DNA of 64,000 nt from Thalassotalea euphylliae (GTDB lineage Bacteria; Pseudomonadota; Gammaproteobacteria; Enterobacterales; Alteromonadaceae): assembly GCF_003390395.1 (NCBI RefSeq), contig NZ_QUOV01000001.1, positions 434,001 to 498,000 on the forward strand, read 5' to 3'. Of the stretch, positions 45,859-55,200 are shown in pieces (within the stretch, counting starts at the first letter, position 1; each line of letters starts with the position of its first letter). Under the pieces are notes generated by a model, which did no database searches, was not told the origin of the DNA, and worked only from the letters and a program-made list of their open reading frames with translations. Made by a program: the position numbers and the translations under genes.

Positions 45859-46470
45859 ATGCAAACACGTTCCAAAAATCGCAAAGAGCAAATTATCTCA
45901 GTGGCTATGGATTTATTACAAACCCATGGTTTTGAGAATTTTAGCTATTTAGATATCGCCAATCGTCTTGCCATTACCAAGGCCAGTATTCATCATCATT
46001 TTCCAAAAAAAGAAGATCTTGGCGTGGCGCTATGTCAGGCCATTCAAGACTGGCACGAAGTGGAATTTCGCAAAATTTTACTGGCAAATATCAGTGCGCA
46101 GCAAAAGCTTGATACCTACATTAATGCCAATCTTCGCTATGCCTGTGGTAAGAATAAAATTTGCCCATTAAGTAGCTTGCAAGTAGATATCGCCTCCTTG
46201 CCAACGGCGATGCAGCCGGGATTAAAAGCGCTGGACGAACACGAGCTGGATTTTATTACCCAAGTGCTGGCGCAGGGCAGGCAACAAGGCGAGTTTAATT
46301 TTGCGGGTGAGACTAAAGGGCAAGCCATGGTGGTTGTCTTAGCTTGCAAGGCTGCGCTGCAATATTCACGCGTGCATGGCGATGATATTTTTGAACAAAC
46401 CATGGCGCAAATTATGACGCTACTTGGCGTAACATCAATTGCCCAAACGGGCTTACAGCAAACCGGTTAA
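45859..46470 (+). CDS. TetR-family regulator
   Basis: About 203 residues from ATG 45859 (MQTRSKNRKEQ); the longer frame from 45823 would read through the palindrome and is rejected. The DNA-binding region is MDLLQTHGFENFSYLDIANRLAITKASIHHHFPKKEDLG. The C-terminal part has a conserved Cys pair region (YACGKNKICPLSSLQVD), two or three Cys that may react with electrophiles as in NemR-type repressors (inference). The operator palindrome before its own gene and the degenerate copy before the OYE gene give a simple repression circuit. Confidence 0.88.
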   Translation: MQTRSKNRKEQIISVAMDLLQTHGFENFSYLDIANRLAITKASIHHHFPKKEDLGVALCQAIQDWHEVEFRKILLANISAQQKLDTYINANLRYACGKNKICPLSSLQVDIASLPTAMQPGLKALDEHELDFITQVLAQGRQQGEFNFAGETKGQAMVVVLACKAALQYSRVHGDDIFEQTMAQIMTLLGVTSIAQTGLQQTG

Positions 46471-46484
46471 AAAATTTTACCCTG

Positions 46485-46508
46485 CTAACTTACCTTTAGG
46501 TTAGTTAA
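46485..46508. promoter_or_regulatory. Second TetR-type operator, upstream of the OYE gene
   Basis: AACTTACCT (46487-46495) and AGGTTAGTT (46498-46506) repeat the centre of the palindrome at 45825-45850 with one base changed. A further half-site AGGTTAGTTAG follows at 46510-46520. It lies about 150 nt before the OYE start. Confidence 0.7.
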
Positions 46509-46653
46509 GAGGTTAGTTAGCTGGTTTACGGCGTAGTTTAAGGCGCAACAAGAAGAATAATAGTGAATTACATTGGATGCTCGCAAGTTGCCAATGAACA
46601 TCACTCAGTATTACTAACAGGTATATAAATTAAAAACAAAGGAAGCAAACATA

Positions 46654-47760
46654 ATGAGCAATGCACAACTTTTTGAACAAGTGTCATTAGGGCCATTAAC
46701 CCTAGCAAACCGCACCGTAATGGCGCCGATGACCCGTACTTTTTCACCTGGCAATGTGCCAAATGACTTGGTGGTTGAATACTATCGTCGCCGCGCTCAA
46801 GGTGGTGTCGGTCTCATTATTACCGAAGGTACTTGTGTTGGTCACAAGGCAGCTTCTGGTTATCCGAATGTGCCGTTTATTGCCGGTGATGAAGCATTGG
46901 CAGGGTGGAAAAAAGTGGTTGATGCGGTACATGCTGAAGGCGGTAAAATTGCCCCGCAACTATGGCATGTTGGCGCCATTCGCAAGCCGGGCGTAGAGCC
47001 AGGTGGTGATTTACCGGGTTATGGTCCGTCTGGTATGGCATTCCCAGGCAAACAAACGGGTCATGAAATGACGCAAGCGGACATTGACGAAGTGATCCAA
47101 TCCTTTGTACAAGCGGCAGTCGATGCCAAAGCCATTGGTTTTGACGCAGTTGAAATTCACGGTGCACATGGCTACTTAATTGATCAATTCTTCTGGGAAG
47201 GTACCAACCAACGCACTGATGAGTACGGCGGCGACTTAGCGGCGCGCTCTAAATTTGCAATTGAATTAGTCACTAAGATGCGCGCAGCTGTCGGTGATGA
47301 CTACCCAATTATCTTCCGTTGGTCGCAGTGGAAGCAACAAGATTACAGCGCACGTTTAGTGGAGACACCTGAAGCACTAGAAGCCTTCTTAAAGCCATTA
47401 GCTGATGCCGGTGTTGATATTTTCCACTGTTCACAACGCCGCTTCTGGGAACCGGAGTTTGAAGGTAGCGAATTAAACCTTGCCGGTTGGGTGAAAAAAG
47501 TCACAGGTAAACCAACCATTACTGTTGGTAGTGTTGGCTTAAACCAAGACTTCCTGCCAGAAGATGGTACTAGCAATTTTAAAGATGCAGAAACTGTTAG
47601 CTTAGATAACCTACTAGATCGCATCGGTAAGCAGGAATTTGACTTAGTTGCGGTTGGCCGTGCCTTAATCTCTAACCCAGACTGGGTAAACAAAGTGAAA
47701 GCTGGCGAATTCGACAGCCTGAAAGCTTTTGATAAAGCCCAGTTGGCAGAATTAGTCTAG
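46654..47760 (+). CDS. Old yellow enzyme-family NADH:flavin oxidoreductase
   Basis: 368 residues forming an FMN-binding TIM barrel. Visible: LANRTVMAPMTRTFS at the start, GLIITEGTCVG, APQLWHVG, the substrate-binding His pair and strand VEIHGAHGYLIDQFFW, NQRTDEYGG, and FMN-phosphate residues VAVGRALISNPDW. It reduces activated C=C bonds (enals, maleimides, nitro compounds) with NAD(P)H. The neighbouring TetR gene and repeated palindrome make it functionally like E. coli nemRA, though orthology to nemA is not claimed. AAAGGAAG lies 7 nt before ATG. A clear terminator follows. Confidence 0.92.
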   Translation: MSNAQLFEQVSLGPLTLANRTVMAPMTRTFSPGNVPNDLVVEYYRRRAQGGVGLIITEGTCVGHKAASGYPNVPFIAGDEALAGWKKVVDAVHAEGGKIAPQLWHVGAIRKPGVEPGGDLPGYGPSGMAFPGKQTGHEMTQADIDEVIQSFVQAAVDAKAIGFDAVEIHGAHGYLIDQFFWEGTNQRTDEYGGDLAARSKFAIELVTKMRAAVGDDYPIIFRWSQWKQQDYSARLVETPEALEAFLKPLADAGVDIFHCSQRRFWEPEFEGSELNLAGWVKKVTGKPTITVGSVGLNQDFLPEDGTSNFKDAETVSLDNLLDRIGKQEFDLVAVGRALISNPDWVNKVKAGEFDSLKAFDKAQLAELV

Positions 47761-47840
47761 CGGAACTAGTGTAGCAAAATTAGTCTAGCTCATTTGGCTT
47801 CGCAAAACTCGTTTAGCCATAATCTTGAATTGGTTTAGTG

Positions 47841-47868
47841 AAGGGTTAAGCAATGCTTAACCCTTTTT
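47841..47868 (+). terminator. Intrinsic terminator after the OYE gene
   Basis: Perfect stem AAGGGTTAAGC (47841-47851) with GCTTAACCCTT (47855-47865), 3-nt loop and T tail. Confidence 0.88.
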
Positions 47869-48035
47869 ATTCTACTAAACAAAATCATGTGGTTATTGGC
47901 AGTAAGAGGCTGAATAAAGCCTCATAACTTTACTTTTTTGGGGACACAGTTTATTTTGGTTGTTTAAAGCAACATCGACGAATTAGTCGACTTTGATAGC
48001 TTAACAAGCCTTTGCAAATTACACGGAAGTACGGA

Positions 48036-48830
48036 ATGAAAAGGGATAGTTTACTGGTCGTCCTAATGACCATTGTATTGTTTAGCACTAGCATTTTTAC
48101 GGTTAATGCTAATGTGCTTTCTGCCTGCCAAACCGATCTATGTATCGACTACTTTAAGCAATATAAAAAAGCGGCTAAGCGCGGTCATGCGCAAGCAATG
48201 GCGATGCTGGGTGAATTTTATTACCAAGGTTATGGTGTGAATCAAGATAAAGTCATGGCTTTAAAATATTATGAACTTGCAGCAAAGAAGGGGATAACTT
48301 CTGCGCAATACAAAGCAGGCTTAGTCTATCTAACCAATCAAGACTATTCGAATCACAAAAAAGCAATTCACTGGTTAACCAAGGCAGCAAAAGCTGACTA
48401 CAAAGAAGCGAACTATTTATTGGGCCGAATTTATTTGTCGAATGAATTTGGCCTCAAAGATTTAGACAAAGCAGATCAATTTCTTACACATGCCTACAAA
48501 CAGAAACACAAGGACTTACCTAAAATATTGGCAGCACTAGCGAGCCGCTATCCAGAAGACTTTTCAACTAAATTTCCTCTGCTCGATAGAGCCTATAGCC
48601 TGCAACCTTTAGTGGCTAACGGTGAGACACTAACTTGGCCTATCACGGCTAATGTTGAAGTGATAGAAGTGACGGGTTATGCACCGGAATCATTGTTTGA
48701 AGCACAACTTAACAGCTACCGAAAACCAATAAAAAGCTTAGGCAGCAGGCTGAACGGTCATTCCTGTGCCGATACGGCAGGCTGTTATCAAGTTAATAAT
48801 ATGCAAGAGCTAGGTGACTTTCTGTTTTAA
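48036..48830 (+). CDS. Exported SEL1-repeat protein
   Basis: About 264 residues from ATG 48036 (MKRDSLLV), which follows GGAAG; the TTG at 48012 is rejected. The signal peptide is residues 1-28 (cleavage near VNA). SEL1-like repeats occur at about residues 44-150: AAKRGHAQAMAMLGEFYYQGYGVNQDK, AAKKGITSAQYKAGLVYL and AAKADYKEANYLLGRIYL. The C-terminal 90 residues are a non-repeat domain with four Cys in total in the protein, which may form disulfides. Likely a periplasmic scaffold for protein interactions. Isolated gene. Confidence 0.8.
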   Translation: MKRDSLLVVLMTIVLFSTSIFTVNANVLSACQTDLCIDYFKQYKKAAKRGHAQAMAMLGEFYYQGYGVNQDKVMALKYYELAAKKGITSAQYKAGLVYLTNQDYSNHKKAIHWLTKAAKADYKEANYLLGRIYLSNEFGLKDLDKADQFLTHAYKQKHKDLPKILAALASRYPEDFSTKFPLLDRAYSLQPLVANGETLTWPITANVEVIEVTGYAPESLFEAQLNSYRKPIKSLGSRLNGHSCADTAGCYQVNNMQELGDFLF

Positions 48831-49218
48831 GCGGCTCTCGCTTTGTTTTCTTGTTTTATTCTATTGTTTTATTCTACTGCTTTAATGTCTAGTGACTAAA
48901 TAACGGGTGATTATAATGTTAATGATTGCCCAACCACCTCCCTTGATCACTTTACTTGCGTATTCAGTGAAGAGTTTTGCTGTTTTAAGGCTAGTTTAAT
49001 AACACTCGCACCAAATCGGTACCAAAGTACTAACTTTAGTAACTTAGACTATACTGAAATCCGTCTTATCAGTCCTGACAGTGAAATAATTAACAATAAA
49101 GCCTCTTCGTGGGACTAATACCAAGCTAGTCCCCGTGCCATAAATACATACGACCCGACTGCGGTATTGTCGCTTCCAGTATTTCAAATTGGAGAGCAAG
49201 CAGGGAAAAGGGATCGCC
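48831..49218. other. Intergenic region before the giant RTX gene
   Basis: No gene seen. A hairpin GGGACTA (49111-49117) / TAGTCCC (49127-49133) with a 9-nt loop lies about 85 nt before the RTX start and may be a leader structure. No riboswitch class was matched. Confidence 0.45.
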
Positions 49219-52200
49219 ATGAATAACCGCCTTGAGTCCGCTTTAACTAAACCAGCCATGAAACTAACAGTGTTAGTTTTTTTCTTTCTTTTATTAATTG
49301 TTAACTTGAACGCCGCCCGTGCGCAAGCCGTTGGGCCAGCAGATATTGTTGGTACCAATGGCAATGATGTGCTCAGCGGCGACAGCACCGACAATATTAT
49401 CGACGGTTTGCAAGGAAACGATCAAATCAACGGCAATGGGGGGAATGATATTTTAATCGGTGGTTTAGGGAGTGACACGCTTAATGGTGGTGAAGGTATT
49501 GATACGGTGAGTTATCACAACGACATAGCCGCTGTAAGTGTGAACTTAGCGACAGGTGTTGGAGGAAATGCCTTTGGTCAGGATGCGTTAATTAGCATTG
49601 AAAATATTGTCGGCAGTATGTTTAACGATGCTTTGGTTGGTAATAGTCAAACCAATCGAATTTATGGCTTAGCAGGCGATGACGCATTTAGTTATTCACC
49701 AGGCAGTGATTTTCTCGATGGCGGAGAGGGAATTGATACCGTTAATTATTCAGCAGCAGCTGAAAGTGTGAATGCTAACTTGTTTAATCAGCAAGCAATT
49801 GTTGGCTCAACTACAGATACCATTGTGGCAATTGAAAATGTTATCGGCACTAATGGCGATGATGTTCTTGGCGGTGACAATGGCAATAATGTGCTGCTTG
49901 GGCTAGCGGGTAATGATGTGTTTCTCGGCTCACGTGGGCAAGATGTTATTGATGGTGGGCAAGGGATTGATACGCTGACATTTGCCAGTTACTTCGAGCC
50001 GTTTCTCGTGACAGGTTTGACGATTGATCTTTTTGCAGGCACCGCGACAGGTTTTGAGGTAGATACTGCCTTTACCGGTATAGAGCGAGCTACTGGCAGC
50101 ATCTATAACGACACCATAACCGGTAATTTGGGAAATAATTTGCTGAATGGCGGCGCGGGTAACGATGTCCTTGATGGGTTGGCGGGTAATAATTTCCTCG
50201 ATGGTGGTAGCGGTAACGATCAACTTACGGGCGGCAGCGGTCGTGATGAGTTACGCGGTGGTATTGGCAACGATCAGTTAAATGGTGGAGAGGGGCAAGA
50301 GAGGCTGTTCGGTGGCGAGGGAAACGACATCTTGTCCGGTGGTTTAGGCAATGACGTACTCGATGGGGGAGAAGGCGAAGATACGGCAAGTTTTCAGTAT
50401 TCAAGAGTAGGTGTCGACATCAATCTATTGACGAATGTTACCGTTGGCGATGTTGGCGACTTTAGCGACTTTATATCGATAGAAAATATTATTGGCAGTA
50501 ATTTTGATGATGTGATTTACGGCGATAACCTTCGCAACCGACTGTTTGGCGAGGATGGCAACGATACGATTATTGGCGGGTTAGAGCGCGATGAAATTGA
50601 TGGTGGTGGTGGAATTGACACCGCCAGTTATATCGATGCCTTGGCCAGCGTAACGGTAGACCTTTCAACTAGTAGAGCAAGTGGCGCAGATGGCCCAGAC
50701 GTCCTGATTTCGATTGAAAATGTTACGGGATCTGATTTTGCTGACACCTTAGTCGGCGACCAACACAACAATGTTTTAACGGGCGGGCGTCATGGCGATA
50801 CTTTGGATGGTGGCGACGGCGAAGATACCGCTAATTATGCTCAAGCAAGCGGCGGGGTGGATGTCAACTTAAGCACTGGTCAATCATTTGGTGCGGATGG
50901 CAGCGATACCTTAATTTCAATAGAAAACCTTGCTGGCAGTGATTTTAACGATAACTTAACGGGTGATAGTGGTAACAATAAACTGCTGGGCGGTGCCGGT
51001 AATGACGTTTTACAAGGTAACTTGGGAGATGACCTATTAATAGGCGGCACAGGCAATGACACCGCGCGCTATGCCGATGCCAGCGACAGTGTCACTGTTA
51101 ACCTAGCAGCAGGTACTGCCAGTGGTGCAGATGGCAATGATACCTTATTGCAGATTGAGAATGTTATTGGCTCAAGCCACGACGATACCCTTATTGGTAA
51201 CGCGAATAATAACCAGCTGTTAGGTGGACAAGGCAATGATATCTTGGCCGGACAAGGAGGAGAAAATCTCTTAAATGGTGGTGATGGCTTTGATATAGCC
51301 TCTTATCAAATGTCAGATAACGCCGTGCTTGTCGATCTGCTCTTGGGTCAGGCCAATACTGAAGGCACCAGTAACGATACCTTGGTCTCGATAGAGGGTG
51401 TATTGGGCTCACAATTTGACGATGTTCTGATTGGCGACAATGGTAACAACCTACTAGAAGGATTGGGTGGCAATGATTTATTGATTGGTCGCGCAGGCAA
51501 TAATGCATTAGTTGGCGGCAGCGGCAATGACACTGCCAGTTATGTTGGCGCGACCAGCGGCGTACTCGTCAATCTAGCGATTGGCGAAGCGACTAACGGT
51601 GATGGTCGCGATTCCTTAACTAGCATCGAAAATGTCAGTGGTAGCCAATATAACGATATTTTAATTGGTGATGCGGGTCGCAACAGCTTATTTGGCGATG
51701 CTGGTGATGATTTGCTCATCGGTGGTGGTGGCAGCGACATTTTCAGTGGTGGCGATGGCTTAGATACAGTGAGTTATCAGCAAACGGTTAATAGCGTGGT
51801 CGTCAATCTCGCTGATGGCACGGCGCAAACCGCGACAGGTATTGATTTACTGGTCGAGGTTGAAAACGTCATTGGCACGGCGCAAAACGATATTTTAATC
51901 GGCAACAACCAAGATAATGTGCTTACTGGCGGCCTAGGTGACGATGTGATTAATGGTGGCGCAGGTACAGACACGGCAAGTTACCAACAAGCCAGTGGCA
52001 GTGTGAGCGTTAATCTAGCAAGCTTTAGCGCAACGGGTGCCGCTGGTAATGACAGTTTAGTGCTGATAGAGAATGTGATTGGCTCTGCTCACAATGACAT
52101 CTTGATTGGTGATAGCCAAAACAATGTGCTTACTGGCGGCCAAGGCAATGATGTGATAAACGGCGGCAGCGGCGCAGATACTGCAGACTATCAAGATGCT

Positions 52201-55200
52201 GTTGGTAGCGTGAATGTGAATTTAACGGCTGGCACAGCTTCAGGCGGCGCGGGCAATGACGCCTTAATTGCCATTGAAAATATCACAGGTTCAGATTTTG
52301 ACGATAGCTTGGTTGGCAACAGTCAAGACAATATCTTACAGGGTAATCTGGGCAATGATGTGCTCAACGGTCTTGCTGGTAACGATACGGTTTCCTATAT
52401 CGATGCTGCTGGTGGCGTGAATGTAAATTTAACCACCGGGCAAGCCGCTGGCGCGGATGGCAATGACACCTTAATTTCTATTGAGAATATTATTGGCAGC
52501 CAGCACAACGATACGCTGATTGGCAATGATCAAGACAACACGCTAATTGCAGGCGAAGGCAACAATATGCTCGAAGGTGGTCGTGGCAATGATGTTTTAC
52601 TGGGCGGCTCAGGCATTGACACCGCAAGCTATGAGCATGCAGCTGGCGCAGTTTTGATTAACCTAGCCAGCAATACAGCAACAGGTGCAGATGGCAATGA
52701 CACCTTAGTGCAAATTGACAATGTTATTGGCTCTGCGCATAACGACATCTTAATTGGTGATGCCACTAACAATGTGCTCTCTGGTGGAATGGGTAACGAT
52801 ATTTTAGTTGGCGGTGCAGGCATTAACACGCTTGATGGCGGTGCAGGCAGTGATACCGTGAGCTATAGCAATAACGATGGGCAAGTCACTGCAGATTTAG
52901 TCACAGGTGTGGTTACTACTGCCAATAGTGTCGACTTGCTGACGAATATTGAAGGGCTGGTCGGCTCGAAAAATAATGACACTTTATTGGGGGATGATGC
53001 TGACAACGTGTTTGATGGCAGAGATGGCGATGATCTGTTGATGGGGCGTGGTGGCAACGATACGTTATCAGGTGGCTTGGGTAATGATACTGCCAGCTAT
53101 GAATTTGCCAATGGCGGTGTTGTCGCGAATCTATCGACAGGACAAGCGAGCGGCGCAGATGGTACAGACACGTTAAGCTCAATCGAAAACCTCATTGGTA
53201 GTCAACATAACGACCAGCTAACGGGCAATACTGCAAACAACCTGCTAGTTGGCGGCGATGGCGATGACATGCTCACTGGTGGTCTCGGCAACGACAGTTT
53301 AATTGGTGGTACTGGCAATGACACCGCCAACTATAGTTCGGCCACAGGCAGTGTTGTTGTCGACTTGGTTGGTAACCTTGCACAAGGCGCAGATGGCACT
53401 GACTTACTGAGCAGTATTGAAAACATTGTCGGCTCAGCTCATAACGATGTGTTGTTGGGAAATGATGGCGATAACCTACTTACTGGTGGTCTCGGGAACG
53501 ACAGTTTAGTTGGCGGTGCTGGCAATGACACCGCGAGCTACCAAGACAGTATCGGTGGTGTTGCTGTTGATTTAGCCAATAATAACGCGACCGGCGCTGC
53601 GGGTAATGACACCTTAGTACAAATCGAAAATGTTATTGGTTCAGCGCATAACGATAAGCTTATTGGCGATAGTCTGGCCAATACGCTCACTGGCGGACTC
53701 GGCAACGACATTTTAGATGGTGGCGATGGTATTGATACCGCTAGCTATCTTGAGGCAGGCACTGGTGTTACGGTTGATTTGTCCACTGGGCAATCATCAG
53801 GTGGGTCGGGTAATGATACCCTCTCGGCCATTGAAAATATTACTGGCTCGAATTTCAATGATCAGCTTAGTGGTGATGGACTAGACAATATGCTGACAGG
53901 GGGACTTGGCGATGACGTGCTCAATGGTCAAGGTGGCATTGATACAGCCAGTTATGCCGATGCCAAGGCAAGTGTCGCAGTGAATTTAGCGTTAGGTAAT
54001 GCATCAGGTGGTGCAGGCAATGACACCTTGATAGCGATTGAAAATATTGTTGGCAGTGAGCACAGCGATAGCTTGCATGGTGACAGTGGCGATAATCGAC
54101 TGGATGGCGGCGCTGGCAATGATGTATTACAAGGTGCGCAGGGTAATGATGTATTGGTCGGGGGGCTTGGCACGGACACGGCGAGCTACGCTAATGCTGA
54201 CGGAGCTGTTGTCGTTAATTTAGCTAACGGCTTGGCTTCTGGCACCGATGGCAGTGATACCTTATTTTCAATTGAAAATGTCGTCGGTTCAGCCTTTGAT
54301 GATCAATTAACCGGTAACGGCGCCAGCAATGTGCTGCGCGGTGGTTTAGGGTCGAATGTGTTAGACGGCGGCGCAGGCATTGATGAAGCTAATTATGACT
54401 GGAGCACTAGTGGCGTTGAGATTGACCTGCAAGCAAAAACAGCAATGGGTACAGGCTTTTCTGATCAGCTGGTAAGTATTGAAACCGCACGAGGAAGTGA
54501 GCATAACGACATATTGCGTGCAGGGCTGAACAGTAATCTTGTCGGGGGCAAAGGAAATGACGAGCTTTACAGTGGTACTTGCATTAATAGCCTCGATGGA
54601 GGCGAAGGAAATGACGTTATTAACATCCAGCTTAATGCGGGCGATGAGAGTACCAGTAAGGCTGCCGGCGATGAAGGGAATGATTGGCTCAAACTGACCA
54701 GCGATGCTGGTGCTGTTATTAATCTCACATCTGGCGAAATCACTATAGATAACTCACTTCGCTACAACGTTAATACCATTGAAAACGTCCAAGCAACGGC
54801 TTTTGCCGATGAGATTGTCGGCAATGAACAAGACAATACCTTGATGGGCATGGCAGGTAATGACCGCCTGATAGCAACGGCAGGTAACGATATGCTGGAT
54901 GGCGGCGAAGGCAATGACTGGCTCGATTACTCTGGAGTAAATAACAGTGCCAACAGTGATAATACTGCTAACGATCAGGGGGTATTTGTTAGCTTAGCGA
55001 GCGGCCAAGTTATAAAAAATAGTGGTGTCGACACTGTTATTAACGTTGAAAATGTTAAAGGCACAGCGCAAAACGACACTTTAATTGGCGATCAAGGCAA
55101 TAATCAATTACTTGGCATGGCTGGTAATGACACGCTAATTGGTGGTGCTGGCGATGATTTACTCGAAGGTGGCGAAGGTAATAATCAACTTGATGGCGGT

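Noticed and set aside
49081..49218. c-di-GMP riboswitch before the giant RTX gene
   Set aside because: AAAGCCTC and a GGGACTA/TAGTCCC hairpin superficially recall GEMM elements, but the order and the conserved tetraloop region do not fit.
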